Counted from the first letter of the stretch, positions 9,993-19,801 are shown. The stretch: DNA of 64,000 nt from Pseudomonas sp. ICMP 561 (GCF_002699985.1 NZ_LKBT01000069.1:170964-234963), one strand, 5' to 3'. Numbers and translations: made by a program. Notes: a model not told the origin generated them from the letters alone.

Positions 9993-10907
9993 TTATAATG
10001 GAAACGCGGCCTCAAGCCAGACAGAATCGCCCATTGGGCCATTTTTCACATTTGTCTCGTGCAACCATTTCAGTACCACTCCAGTGGAGGGGCTAAAAGA
10101 ATAAAAAAGTTGCGGGCCTATCGCCAGCTTTTGCAGTAGGTTGCCGCTTGGAACATTCGCCCCACGCACACTGTCGTCGTCAGAAAACTGCTTCGTATAA
10201 TAGCCTGCCACCCCCACTTGCAGTTCGGGCAGCGATGGGAGCCTATATCCGAGCAGATAGTCGACATTAAACACACCACCAGACCGGTAGTCCGTATCAC
10301 GATTGCGCTCATTGAATGAAAATGTTGGCGCCAGTGAAACCTCCCACTCTGGTCTTGGGAACCACGTCAATGCAAACTCGGAAATGTAAGTCGTATAATT
10401 AGGTGTTGTATTCGCTAAGTCGTTGCGATCATATCCTCCAAGTGGCTTGAACACGCTAACCCCTCCTAAGAGATGCAAGGTGGGCGTAGGAGAATACAGA
10501 ATATTCAGCGGCGTAATGTAAGTCTGCCTCATTCCCGTCCTTTCGTCAGAGTCCCCACCTGCTTCAACCTTGGTATGCCCTCCTGTCCCAATGATACCGC
10601 TTGTAAAGCTAAGCCCGGATTCGGTTGTGTAATCCCAAGTATGTACGAGCCTCAGAGCTTGAACAAAATTTCCAAGCTTGAAACCGGGAATAGCCGACCG
10701 GCCAGAATTATCCCTGAAGCTGTGAGCAGCATAGTAAACGGTGTAACTATAAAACTCTGTCCCACCCGGAGGTGGCATGAGCGCGGGAACAACAGTTTGT
10801 TCCCCTAATGGCCAAGTCGTATCACCATTTTCAGTAGCTAATATAGACTGAACCCAGGCCATAGCAAAACACAGCAGACACGCGCGCACCGAAGGTTTCA
10901 TGAGCAT
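9993..10907 (-). CDS. Phenol meta-pathway-type outer-membrane channel protein (MetA/SphA-like)
   Basis: A 304-residue exported protein with a signal peptide (LLCFAMAWVQSILA-TE) and a beta-barrel pattern ending in WLEAAFPL. The text (GTEFYSYTVYYAAHSFRDNSG and FAGG-like strands) resembles the Phenol_MetA_deg family (PF13557) found beside aromatic degradation operons. It likely aids uptake of hydrophobic substrates. The start may instead be ATG 10901. It converges with the GntR gene across 19 bp. Confidence 0.75.
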   Translation of the reverse strand: MLMKPSVRACLLCFAMAWVQSILATENGDTTWPLGEQTVVPALMPPPGGTEFYSYTVYYAAHSFRDNSGRSAIPGFKLGNFVQALRLVHTWDYTTESGLSFTSGIIGTGGHTKVEAGGDSDERTGMRQTYITPLNILYSPTPTLHLLGGVSVFKPLGGYDRNDLANTTPNYTTYISEFALTWFPRPEWEVSLAPTFSFNERNRDTDYRSGGVFNVDYLLGYRLPSLPELQVGVAGYYTKQFSDDDSVRGANVPSGNLLQKLAIGPQLFYSFSPSTGVVLKWLHETNVKNGPMGDSVWLEAAFPL

Positions 10908-10950
10908 TCTCGCTTTTTATTATTGGTGTGATGCTTGCTAAAACTTAATA

Positions 10951-11472
10951 TCAACAGTCAATCAGAACAAAAGCAATTTTCGCTGACTTGTCGCTCAGAT
11001 TCCTCCACGCATGTATATTGCCTTGCTGTATGCAAATGGAATGACTGTCTAGCTTTTCTAGTACGCCATCATCCAGTTCTAGCCAAACGGGGCCGTCAAG
11101 GACGATACCGTAGTCCACGGTGGGCGTCTTATGCATTCCTGGACGTTCCGGGTCGAAAGAATCCACTAACCCCGTCAAATGCTCCTTCTGCTCGGTACAG
11201 GCTGCGCAAGGATCAAAGTCTTCCGAAGTAAATACCGAATCAGGAGGAAAGGTTGCAATAATCAACCGCGTCTCCCCTCTGCCTGGGATATAGGACGAGA
11301 CGGCAGTGATAGGATCCGCTAATACTTCGGTAGAAGGAGTCGACGTAGCCCAAACTAGCGCAGTCGAAAATCCAGGTACATTTTTGTACTCATGGTAGCG
11401 AGGAACAGCTCCATCACTGAGTACCACAGAACGACCGTCAACATTCCCAGTCACTAAACGTCTCGTTACCAT
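10951..11472 (-). CDS. Cupin-domain protein
   Basis: A 173-residue protein whose C-terminal half is a single cupin barrel: a metal-ligand-like MHKTPTVDYGIVLDG stretch, then WLELDDG, and HAWRNLSDKSAKIAFVLID at the end. Start ATG 11472 is chosen because AGGAGG lies nine bases upstream. It is encoded just after the alcohol dehydrogenase with a 47-bp gap. Cupins in catabolic operons are often small dioxygenases, isomerases or sensors; the activity here is unknown. Confidence 0.75.
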   Translation of the reverse strand: MVTRRLVTGNVDGRSVVLSDGAVPRYHEYKNVPGFSTALVWATSTPSTEVLADPITAVSSYIPGRGETRLIIATFPPDSVFTSEDFDPCAACTEQKEHLTGLVDSFDPERPGMHKTPTVDYGIVLDGPVWLELDDGVLEKLDSHSICIQQGNIHAWRNLSDKSAKIAFVLIDC

Positions 11473-11519
11473 GATCACAAGCCTCCTGATAGGCGCCACG
11501 CGACGTAGCGCCTAGAAAT

Positions 11520-12632
11520 TCAAAGTCCTGGAGTTACCACAACGTTCGAGAACCCCCCCTTTCGCGCTTCCAGAGCGTCGAGCGCTTCGTTAACTCTCGA
11601 AAGCGGGAATATCAGTTGATCAAAAACAGATAGATCCAACGTGCCAGCCGATGCCATCTCAGCCATGTCCTGCCCTTCAGCAACCGAAAACCAAAGCGAG
11701 CCAATCACGCTGATTTGGTAGCACATAAGCTTAAACATCGGCAGAGGGAGGTCTTCGGACATACCTCCGATATCTACCATCCTTCCACCGCGCCGCAGCG
11801 CGCCAATACCATCAACGCTTATCTGATGAGGAGCACCCGGGCCAACGGCATCAATAAAAACATCCGCCCCGAGACCATCGGTGTGACTGTGCACCCACGA
11901 CTCAATAGGCTCCTCACCGATCGAAAGCACATGTACCCGAGCGGGATCGAGCTGGCGAACTCGCTCCAGTAGTTCTCGGTTGCGAGCCATACCTAGAACC
12001 TTTGTTGCCCCCATCGCTAACGCGAGCATGACCGCGCCCAACCCTAATGTGCCGGTCGCACCGTTGACCAATACGGTCTGCCCTGCTCCGACACCCGCCT
12101 TACGCAGCGCTGAATAAGCCGTGCCCAGATAACCGAACCGGCACCCCTGCTCAAACGTTACAGAATGGGGAAGCTTCACAAGGCTACTGACTGGCGCAGT
12201 CATGAATTCACAAAACCCGCCGTAGGGAAAATCTTCGAATACGCGCTGTGAACCAGGCCCAAAACCAAAATAGCCCTGAAAGGTAAACGCAGTGCAGTTC
12301 AAATGCTGACCCCGCAAGCAAGCGTGACACGAGCCACAGCTTCGGCCCGGATTGACGTACACCCGATCACCTGGTTTCACGCTATGCACGTGAGAGCCCA
12401 CTGCCTTCACTATCCCGGCAGCGTCCAACCCGTAAATAGCAGGTAGCTCAGGCAGAGGCAGGTAGGGAAACCATGTCGGGTAATGCTCAATCACATTGCG
12501 CAGGTTTGGAACGACATTGCAGGCCTTAACCTCGACAAGAACATCGTTCGGATTGCACACAGGAACATCGATTTGGTCGATGGTGAAGATGGGGCCAACT
12601 TCGTGAAGCCGGGCAGCTTGCATTTTGCTCAT
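11520..12632 (-). CDS. Zinc-dependent medium-chain alcohol dehydrogenase
   Basis: A 370-residue MDR-superfamily enzyme. The structural zinc Cys cluster is GRSCGSCHACLRGQHLNC (about residues 85-102), and the NAD(P)-binding glycine motif GATGTLGLGAV sits near residue 180. The start ATG 12632 follows AAGGA; a longer reading begins at 12671. It forms a two-gene unit with the cupin. It probably oxidises or reduces an aryl or alkenyl alcohol/aldehyde linked to the aromatic pathway, by context only. Confidence 0.85.
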   Translation of the reverse strand: MSKMQAARLHEVGPIFTIDQIDVPVCNPNDVLVEVKACNVVPNLRNVIEHYPTWFPYLPLPELPAIYGLDAAGIVKAVGSHVHSVKPGDRVYVNPGRSCGSCHACLRGQHLNCTAFTFQGYFGFGPGSQRVFEDFPYGGFCEFMTAPVSSLVKLPHSVTFEQGCRFGYLGTAYSALRKAGVGAGQTVLVNGATGTLGLGAVMLALAMGATKVLGMARNRELLERVRQLDPARVHVLSIGEEPIESWVHSHTDGLGADVFIDAVGPGAPHQISVDGIGALRRGGRMVDIGGMSEDLPLPMFKLMCYQISVIGSLWFSVAEGQDMAEMASAGTLDLSVFDQLIFPLSRVNEALDALEARKGGFSNVVVTPGL

Positions 12633-12885
12633 GATTTTATCCTTTTTAGGTGAGCGTTCCTGCGGGCGCATGGATACCGGTACGAACCAACATGATCCGA
12701 GGAAGGAGGAGACGATTTAGGTCACGCGCGGAAGCGTCCGAAGCCCTAGGTTCCTAATGAAGGACAGGATCTGCGGGTAAATAAAAACCAATCTTGGATG
12801 CGGAGAAAAGGCGGAGACGAGGATGATGATGGGCATTTCATATGACACCTGCTTATTTTTTTTGTTGACGTAATCTCGCACACTG

Positions 12886-12905
12886 AAATACTAGCATGCA
12901 AGTAC
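12886..12905. promoter_or_regulatory. Half-conserved operator upstream of the alcohol dehydrogenase
   Basis: CTAGCATGCAAGT (12891-12903) matches the right half of the shared palindrome; the left half (GAAATA) is degenerate. It lies in the 446-bp gap between the dehydrogenase (minus) and the LysR fragment (plus). It is weaker evidence than the other three sites but consistent with the same regulon. Confidence 0.45.
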
Positions 12906-13078
12906 ATTTTGAAATGAGGCAAGATCTTGGTTCCGTCACGCAGTTTAAGCCATCAGCCTCCTAGGGTTGGGGCCCGTTAGATCGCGTGATTAGCGTCCGG
13001 CGGCCGACTCAGCAGTCCAATGGAGACTGACATAGATGAAATTAAGACCCGCATTGCGGTACACTGAATCGCATTGCA

Positions 13079-13453
13079 GTGCGAAGAGTGAAATCCCTCT
13101 TGAAAACTGAGAGCATCAAAGCGGTGAGTGAAGAGGAAATCCGCCTGGATACCAATATCTTTTCGGAGATTGATTTGAATCTCATGGTCACCTTTCTTGT
13201 CATCTACGAGGAACTGAACGTCAGCCGGACTGCTGACAAACTCGGCGTGACGCAACCCGCTGTGAGCAATGCACTGGTGCGTCTGCGAGCTCATTTCAAT
13301 GACGTCTTGTTCGAGCGAACCCGTGGTGGGGTCAAGCCCACCCCGCGCGCTGAAGTGCTATGCAATGAACTGAAACCTGCGATGAATTCCATCCAGCTCG
13401 TGCTGAATCGGGACAGGTTCATCGCGCATCAGCGATCGGAAGAGGCAACGTGA
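13079..13453 (+). pseudogene. Truncated LysR regulator (DNA-binding half only)
   Basis: 124 residues from a GTG start hold a complete LysR winged helix (NVSRTADKLGVTQPAVSNALVRLRAHFNDVLFERTRGGVKPT) followed by the linker helix, and then a stop. LysR proteins are usually about 300 residues; the whole effector domain is missing, and no continuation is seen in the other frames before the next gene. It may be a remnant or a DNA-binding-only product. A second, full LysR gene follows 112 bp later. Confidence 0.65.
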
Positions 13454-13467
13454 GTCATCGCACAGTG

Positions 13468-13569
13468 ATGAAGTTTTTGTTTGCCGGCTTACTTGCCATA
13501 TCCCATGTCATAGGCAAGCACCTCTCAAGCACTGTGACCGATGAAGAAACTCGAATGAGTGCGCGATGA
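13468..13569 (+). CDS. Possible 33-residue leader peptide coupled to the LysR gene
   Basis: A short open frame (MKFLFAGLLAISHVIG...) with a hydrophobic N-terminus ends in TGA overlapping the ATG of the LysR gene (ATGA, 13566-13569). The overlap suggests translational coupling, but no strong ribosome site is seen and conservation cannot be tested here. Confidence 0.25.
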   Translation: MKFLFAGLLAISHVIGKHLSSTVTDEETRMSAR

Positions 13570-14507
13570 ATCGAAATGAGCTGCGTAAAGCAGATATCAA
13601 TCTGATGGTAGTGTTTGAGACCATCATGCAAGAACGTAATCTGACACGCACGGGAGAAAGGCTCAGTCAGACCCAGGCGTCAATCAGCTCCTGCTTAAAC
13701 AGGCTTCGGGCCATATACAACGATCCCCTTTTCACGAGGGTGGGGAATCGGATGGAACCCACGCCCAGGGCCAAGGAAATTATCGAAATATTGTCACCGG
13801 CTCTGGATGCATTTTCATCAGCTTTCGACACCAGTCGCGACTTCCATCCTCATATCTGCGAGAAGACGTTCCACATCGGCCTGCAAGACGATGTGACCTA
13901 TGCACTCCTCCCTTCGCTCCATCAAGCCATCCGATCAGAAGCGCCAAATGTCAAGATCGTCATTCAGAAGGTCAGCCACAACACTGTAGCGGATCTACTT
14001 GTCTCGGGGTCTATCTCGGTAGGCGTTTGTCTGACTCGTGACCTCCCCGCGAACGCAAAACGAAAGTTGTTGAGAAATGTTCACCCTATGGTCATTCGAA
14101 CAGACAAAATGCCGGGGCGAGTCACCATGGAAGAGTTCTGTACGCGCCCTCACATGGTCGTGTCGCGTATAGCGGATGTCAGTTGCTTTGCTGATGAGTG
14201 GCTTGCGGAAATGGGCCTTCAGAGGAGTACGTTCGTTTCTGTATCCCAATTCAGCACCCTACCCGCCCTGATGGCAGAGACAGATTTTCTCTCGTACCTT
14301 CCCGATTACTTGGGTCTAGCGATGGAATGCCAAGGGCTAGTGCGCTGCGAACCGATGCCGTTTGATACTCCCACGCTACCGTTGTCAATGACATGGTTGA
14401 GTATTTCTGACTCTGATCCAGCTGAGCAATGGCTTCGAAATCGCATTCAGGATTTCATGGGCCTCGAATCTCACTACCCTCCTGAAGCAGCAAGCGCAGT
14501 CGTATAG
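13566..14507 (+). CDS. LysR-family transcriptional regulator
   Basis: 313 residues. The N-terminal winged helix (RNLTRTGERLSQTQASISSCLNRLRAIYNDPLFTRVGNRMEPT) and a full-length periplasmic-binding-like effector domain are present. The layout resembles NodD/LinR-type LysR proteins with DLNLM-like starts (DINLMVVFETI). It may respond to an aromatic acid, given its place beside the dehydrogenase/cupin genes, but no target site is identified. Confidence 0.88.
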   Translation: MNRNELRKADINLMVVFETIMQERNLTRTGERLSQTQASISSCLNRLRAIYNDPLFTRVGNRMEPTPRAKEIIEILSPALDAFSSAFDTSRDFHPHICEKTFHIGLQDDVTYALLPSLHQAIRSEAPNVKIVIQKVSHNTVADLLVSGSISVGVCLTRDLPANAKRKLLRNVHPMVIRTDKMPGRVTMEEFCTRPHMVVSRIADVSCFADEWLAEMGLQRSTFVSVSQFSTLPALMAETDFLSYLPDYLGLAMECQGLVRCEPMPFDTPTLPLSMTWLSISDSDPAEQWLRNRIQDFMGLESHYPPEAASAVV

Positions 14508-14726
14508 CAGGCTCTGGTGTGAATCCGCCCTGCAATCTAGTTGGACATGGCTTAAACGAGCCGGCAGACACTCTGCTTCCACAGTGATTGCTACACGTGG
14601 TTGCAGGACTCCACCGGCTTCCTGGAAATTCAACTGATGGTCTTCCTCGAGCGCCGACCGGTATCCTTGATTGCGCCAAGCTCACATTCTAGATAGGGTA
14701 ATTTTTTTTGCTCTTCCGTGGACACC

Positions 14727-15422
14727 ATGACCGACGCTTCACAGAATGACCGTCTTGCCAACGACAAACCGCCCTCGAAAGCTCGACGCGCTGTAAAGGG
14801 CCCGCTCCGACGCGAAGCAATCCTAAATGCTGCATTGGAAGTTTTCTCGCGTGATGGATACAGCGCTGCGTCAGTGAACACTATCGCTGAAATTGCAGAG
14901 ATCACCACCGCTGGGCTCCTCCATCACTTTCCCAACAAGGTTGCACTGCTGACGGGGGTACTCGAGCGCCGAGACGAGGAGAGTCGCAAGCTAACGGGTG
15001 CAATGCTCAACAGCAGGCATCTTTACCAGCTGTTCAATAATTTACGTACAGTAAATCGCGCCAACGTCAACATGGCGGGGGTCGTCCGAGTATTTACTGT
15101 TCTTAATGCTGAAAGTCTCACCGACACACATCCGGCATGGGAGTGGTATCAAAGCCGTTATCAAGGTCTCTACAAACGGCTTCTGACAGAATTCGAAGCA
15201 TTGAGAAGCTATGGTGAAGTGCGCGAGGACGTTGACTTACTAGGTGTCGTACAGGAAATCATCGCTATGATGGACGGTCTGCAGATCCAGTGGTTACGCT
15301 TTCCCGATCAGCTCTGGCTAGTAGAGCGTTTCGACGTTTATCTCAAGCGGCTTGAAGAAGACCTGCGGCCAAAAAAAAGAGGGCTCAATCATGAGCCCCC
15401 GAATCGCCAGTTGTCGGAGTAG
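14727..15422 (+). CDS. TetR-family transcriptional regulator
   Basis: A 231-residue regulator with a TetR helix-turn-helix (AILNAALEVFSRDGYSAASVNTIAEIAEITTAGLLHHFPNK, about residues 35-75) and a helical ligand domain. A GTG at 14718 would add three residues. It converges with the GH3 gene 15441-18191, and its last codons overlap that gene's terminator. It could control the adjacent beta-glucosidases; a near-palindrome ACCTACCAGCTAGTAGGT at 18503 is a candidate site. Confidence 0.87.
   Translation: MTDASQNDRLANDKPPSKARRAVKGPLRREAILNAALEVFSRDGYSAASVNTIAEIAEITTAGLLHHFPNKVALLTGVLERRDEESRKLTGAMLNSRHLYQLFNNLRTVNRANVNMAGVVRVFTVLNAESLTDTHPAWEWYQSRYQGLYKRLLTEFEALRSYGEVREDVDLLGVVQEIIAMMDGLQIQWLRFPDQLWLVERFDVYLKRLEEDLRPKKRGLNHEPPNRQLSE
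15371..15400 (-). terminator. Intrinsic terminator of the exported GH3 gene
   Basis: On the minus strand a GC-rich stem (GGGCTCATGATTGAGCCC) is followed by a run of eight T. It lies 41 bp after the GH3 stop and inside the last codons of the convergent TetR gene. Confidence 0.8.
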
Positions 15423-15440
15423 CGATAAAACTTAACTCTG

Positions 15441-18191
15441 TTAGTAGCCTACTGAATCCGTAGCGCTATTCGAATAGCTCCCATCATCCGAATCGCTTCC
15501 ATCATCATTTTCCTGGTCATAGATATTTCCCAGAGTCGGCGCATGAGCGGCGGTGACTTTGGTCTGATTCAACGCAGATCGTGGCAGTGGATTGCTGGTC
15601 GTTGTTGAAAGCTCTTGACGGTAAGGGTTAACTATTTTCGCGTTTAGACGAATATCAGCCGACGATGCGCCTACAGATATATTAAAGGTGTCTGCGTCGA
15701 CCACCCATTGTTTGCTTTGGTCATCATAATAAGCCAATGAGCGGTCATTCAGTTCAATGGTCACCCGACGTGTCTGCCCAGGCTCAATTTTAAGCTTTTT
15801 GTAACCTTTCAGCTCTTTAATTGCCCGCTCGACTTTTGGATTCGCCTGACCAACGTAAAGTTGCGCAACCTCAGAGCCCGCACGTTTGCCAGTGTTGGTG
15901 ATCGCAAACGAGACCTTGATCGGAGCATTACCAACCGCAACGCCTGGAGTCACCTTGATATCAGAGTAGCTAAAGGACGTGTAGGACAACCCGTAGCCAA
16001 ATGGATAGAGCGGTTTGATACCTTTCTTCTCATAGCCGCGATACCCCAGCATCAGGTCGTCTTTGTAACTCATCTCCTTCAACTGCTTATAGTTATCGTA
16101 CGCAGGGAACGTCGCGTAGATCGGATTATCTTCGATATTACGCTCGATGCTGATAGGCAGTTTTGCGGAAGGGTTAACCTTCCCGAAAAGGATTTCCGCA
16201 AGGGCTTGGCCACCATTTTGACCTGGATAGAATGCGTGTAGCGTACCCGCGACATCGTCAATCCAATCACTGGCTTTCAAAGCGGTGCCACCGTGCAAGG
16301 TGACGATCGTATTAGGGTTGACCTTCGCAACATTTCGGATCAGCTCGTTTTGGTATTCAGGCAGCTCAAACCCGTGGTCAAACCCCTCCCCTTCATATTC
16401 GTTACTATTGCCCACTGCGACCATAACGGCGTCGTACTTAGATAGATCCTGCGGCGCAGCTAACGATGCCCAGCTCATCTGAACGCCGTTAAGCCCCCCC
16501 ATCGTCGAGATGTAGCGGTTGCGTCGTGAGTAATCGAGCTTGATGTCGTAGGTCTTGCCCGCTTCAAGCGTGATCTTGCCGTTGACAGGGATGGTAGGGG
16601 GGATACTGCCGCCGGGGAGAGCATTACCGTCACCATTATTGATGATCTCCTGCCCGTTCACGGTGACGCGAACCGCGCCATCGGCACGAACTTTGAAGAT
16701 CTGATCGCCACTTTGCGTTGGAGTGATTTTGCCACTCCAGCGTACGGAGGTGTTCGCCACGTCGCCGTTTGTAGGCAGATTATTGCCGTTCGCCCAGTCA
16801 AGATCTACATAGGTTTCTGTGCGAGTGCTAGCCGGGGCACCAGACCAGTTTGCGTTGGTGAAGTACTCAGCTTTAAGCCCTTTAACAAGATCGCCTTGCT
16901 CGTTGAGGTGCGTCCACTTGGTAGCAAGAGGATCCAGAGACAGGGCGTCGATGAAATCGACCTTGGCCCTAGGAGCGACCTGCTGGATGCCACTTAGCTC
17001 GCTAATGTAATTACGGGCTTCGACATTCGCACTACCGAACCCAGTAGGCGGCGCGTATTTAGCCAAATTACCTACAACCGCAATGGATTTTACCGTCTTA
17101 GGGTTGAGTGGTAGCAGCTGATCTTTGTTCTTGAGCAGTACAATGCCTTCTCGGGCAGTGTTGAGTGATGCCTGGTTGCTTTCGGCACTGTCCATGTCGT
17201 CGTCATTCAACGGCGTTTTCTTATCGAAACCAAACAGGTAGGCCTGCATCAAGACCCGACGCACTTTATCGTCAAGATCTGCTTGAGTTAGCTCTCCGCT
17301 GTCCAGGTAAGGCTTCAATATCTTGCTGTTCATCTGATAGCCGAACAACATATCGACATCAGTACCGGCCTTCGCGGCGTTCAGGCCGTTGACGATGGCG
17401 TTGTAATCGCTCTGTACAAAGCCGGTATAACCCCATTCTTTCTTCAGGATATGCTTGATCAGGTACTCACTTTCGCATGCATAGTGCCCATTCACCTTCT
17501 GGAAAGCGCACATCATTATGGCGACTTTACTGTTCTTGGCTGCCGACTCAAATGGAGGGAGGGACATCTCACGCAGAACGCGCTCAGGGACGATCTCATT
17601 CAGGTTGAAGCGGTTACTCTCCTGGTCGTTGACCGCATAATGCTTCGCGGTAGCCCATACGCCGCGTGACTGAATGCCATTGACCACTGCAGGAGCCAAA
17701 CTCGCCCCTATGAAGGGATCCTCGCCCGAAAGATACTCAAACGCCCGGCCATTGTATGGCATGCGGTATAGCGTAATTCCAGGGCCTGTAACCGACTGAT
17801 AGCCTGCCGTCGCGGCGTCATATCCTAGCGCTCGTCCGAACTCCACCGCTCTGCGCGGGTTCCAGGTAGCCGCCAGATTAGGCCCCGACGGATAGACCAC
17901 CCCTTGAGGGTTTCCGTTGCTTGTATAGCGAATCCCAACGCCGCCATCTGCTCCGGTGCTTTGCGGAATGCCTAGCTTCGGAACGCCCTGTACATCCCAC
18001 CCCCCAGTCCCGGACAGGAAACTAAGTTTCTCTTCATTAGACATCTGGGAAACTGCTTTCAGGGCGTTTTGATTTGCCGTGCGCTCTTGCTCCGTCCATT
18101 GCTCAGTACTGATTCCATCCACTGCGTGAGCTTGTGCGACAGCAGCAGCTAACAAACCCAACGCATAGTTCCATCTCTTCATTTTTTTCAT
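15441..18191 (-). CDS. Exported GH3 beta-glucosidase with PA14 insert
   Basis: A 916-residue glycoside hydrolase family 3 enzyme. A signal peptide ends at AVAQAHA. The GH3 N-terminal barrel carries the nucleophile Asp in GFVQSDYNA, the second domain holds the GEGFDHGFELPEYQ acid/base loop, and a PA14-like domain (GLKAEYFTNANWSG to YDIKLDYSRRN, about residues 430-560) is inserted. A fibronectin-III-like domain follows. The C-terminus ends in a low-complexity acidic tail (DQENDDGSDSDDGSYS) that is unusual. It probably releases glucose from plant beta-glucosides in the periplasm or outside. Confidence 0.92.
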   Translation of the reverse strand: MKKMKRWNYALGLLAAAVAQAHAVDGISTEQWTEQERTANQNALKAVSQMSNEEKLSFLSGTGGWDVQGVPKLGIPQSTGADGGVGIRYTSNGNPQGVVYPSGPNLAATWNPRRAVEFGRALGYDAATAGYQSVTGPGITLYRMPYNGRAFEYLSGEDPFIGASLAPAVVNGIQSRGVWATAKHYAVNDQESNRFNLNEIVPERVLREMSLPPFESAAKNSKVAIMMCAFQKVNGHYACESEYLIKHILKKEWGYTGFVQSDYNAIVNGLNAAKAGTDVDMLFGYQMNSKILKPYLDSGELTQADLDDKVRRVLMQAYLFGFDKKTPLNDDDMDSAESNQASLNTAREGIVLLKNKDQLLPLNPKTVKSIAVVGNLAKYAPPTGFGSANVEARNYISELSGIQQVAPRAKVDFIDALSLDPLATKWTHLNEQGDLVKGLKAEYFTNANWSGAPASTRTETYVDLDWANGNNLPTNGDVANTSVRWSGKITPTQSGDQIFKVRADGAVRVTVNGQEIINNGDGNALPGGSIPPTIPVNGKITLEAGKTYDIKLDYSRRNRYISTMGGLNGVQMSWASLAAPQDLSKYDAVMVAVGNSNEYEGEGFDHGFELPEYQNELIRNVAKVNPNTIVTLHGGTALKASDWIDDVAGTLHAFYPGQNGGQALAEILFGKVNPSAKLPISIERNIEDNPIYATFPAYDNYKQLKEMSYKDDLMLGYRGYEKKGIKPLYPFGYGLSYTSFSYSDIKVTPGVAVGNAPIKVSFAITNTGKRAGSEVAQLYVGQANPKVERAIKELKGYKKLKIEPGQTRRVTIELNDRSLAYYDDQSKQWVVDADTFNISVGASSADIRLNAKIVNPYRQELSTTTSNPLPRSALNQTKVTAAHAPTLGNIYDQENDDGSDSDDGSYSNSATDSVGY

Positions 18192-18502
18192 GATTTGATT
18201 ACTGCTCTCAATGGTTAAAAACTACTTACTGTTTTCAGGCAATAGGGGGTCATAGAGTCGCTATGGGATTTCCAACAGCGTCTCAAAAGTCTCGCATTCT
18301 CTATAAAAATCTTCTTGCCGTACTAAATCGACTAATAAATCTCAAAACCAATATCAAAGTGATACCACTTTCATTGATTTGTATCTTTTTATAAGCAAAA
18401 ATAAGACTAAAATTTTGTTCATCTGTCAAACATTTACTTGCAAGCCGCTGTTTTACAATGGTTTTTATCGTTTTCTCAGCAGAAAAACACCAGGAAATGA
18501 TT

Positions 18503-18520
18503 ACCTACCAGCTAGTAGGT
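18503..18520. promoter_or_regulatory. Near-palindrome ACCTACCAGCTAGTAGGT
   Basis: An 18-bp inverted repeat with one mismatched pair lies in the 443-bp gap between the divergent GH3 gene (minus) and the small secreted protein gene (plus). It is the size and style of a TetR operator; no second copy was found near the TetR gene. Confidence 0.4.
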
Positions 18521-18634
18521 TTTTAGCGGCAATATGCTAGCATTGTGCTGCGTTTAAACATCCGCTTACACTGGACTGGCTTCAAGATATGGCTCTCCAA
18601 GGCTACTCAAGTACTACCATTTCAGAGGTGCTCA

Positions 18635-18859
18635 ATGAAAAGTTCCATTCTCAGCTCTATTATGATCTTCGGTATGGCTGTATCAGGCGGGGTATGGGCT
18701 GACCAAGCAGTGCAGAATGACTCAGCGTCAGGCACCACAGACTCGAAAGTCCTAACCCAAACTCATGATAAAAAAGCGTCGGAGCGCCAAAGCAAAAAAG
18801 GAGAAGTTAAGAAAGGCGGCCGCCCTACTGCGCAAGATGAGGGAAAAATTTCCAACTGA
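18635..18859 (+). CDS. Small secreted lysine-rich protein, unknown function
   Basis: 74 residues. The start ATG 18635 is preceded by AGAGGTG. A clear signal peptide (MKSSILSSIMIFGMAVSGGVWA-DQ) precedes a charged, probably disordered mature part (DKKASERQSKKGEVKKGGR). I do not recognise the family. It is divergent from the exported beta-glucosidase. Confidence 0.6.
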   Translation: MKSSILSSIMIFGMAVSGGVWADQAVQNDSASGTTDSKVLTQTHDKKASERQSKKGEVKKGGRPTAQDEGKISN

Positions 18860-19096
18860 ATGGCTGTTTTTGTCGAACTAAAGACCTCAGATATTGGGGT
18901 CTGCATGACTTCGCTGCAGAAACCATGTCATCTAAGCGGATTGGTATCACGTCGCCAAGCCACTAGCTTAAAAGCTCCGATACTCAATTCAGGATCCTCA
19001 CCCTTCACTCGAGACGGCTAGCTGATATTGGATGAGCCAGATACCTGTCGATCACTCCGCGACGTGCGGAGCACCTAGCGCTATTGGAGTAGCTTT

Positions 19097-19783
19097 TTGC
19101 TAGACCTCCCTGACAATTTTAGATATGCATTGCTCATGTTTCTCCTGAAGCTCAGTCTAGTGATCTGCGCATTGGGCATGATCTGGTTAGATATCGCCGT
19201 GCTCGATACGCAGATGCTAGAGGTTTCTTTTACCGAAATCGGTCAGGAAGTCATGCTGGCGACATGTGCGGCCTGTTTCTGGCTAGCACCAGGAGAGCAC
19301 TCCCAAAAAGGACTGCACACCTTGACGGGTGGATTCTTCGCATGTCTGCTGATTAGAGAGCTAGATGGGTTGCTTGATCCTATCAATCATGGAGCATGGC
19401 GCTGGCCGTTGCTGGCAATTGCCCTAGCTTCATGTTTCATTGCATTCAGCTCAAAAAATAGAGTCAACACCGTGAGCTCCTTAGCAGAGTTTGCTAAAGG
19501 CCGAGTGTTTGGGACGCTATCAACCGGCTTTTGCATCTTGGTATTTTCGAGGGTATTCGGGATGGGTGCTCTTTGGCATGTGATTCTGAGCGATGGCTAT
19601 GCACGTCTGGCTAAAACGACCGTCGAAGAAGGGGTCGAGTTACTGGCTTACAGTGTGTGGCTGGCAGCAGGGATTGATCACTATGTCCGACAGATAATTT
19701 CACGCAGATCCTCCTCCGAGTCAAAGCGCCACCGTGATGCAAAGGCCCTCTATTCTGAAGACAGAAATACGTATCAAAATTAA
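19097..19783 (+). CDS. Hypothetical integral membrane protein
   Basis: 228 residues from a TTG start behind GGAG; an ATG downstream near 19136 is an alternative. About five hydrophobic segments are readable (FLLKLSLVICALGMIWL, MLATCAACFWLA, WPLLAIALASCFIAFS, LSTGFCILVFSRVFGM, LLAYSVWLAAGI), ending in a basic cytoplasmic tail. The family is not recognised. It is followed after 18 bp by the 74-residue gene. Confidence 0.6.
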   Translation: MLDLPDNFRYALLMFLLKLSLVICALGMIWLDIAVLDTQMLEVSFTEIGQEVMLATCAACFWLAPGEHSQKGLHTLTGGFFACLLIRELDGLLDPINHGAWRWPLLAIALASCFIAFSSKNRVNTVSSLAEFAKGRVFGTLSTGFCILVFSRVFGMGALWHVILSDGYARLAKTTVEEGVELLAYSVWLAAGIDHYVRQIISRRSSSESKRHRDAKALYSEDRNTYQN

Positions 19784-19801
19784 AATTACGGATTCGATAA
19801 A

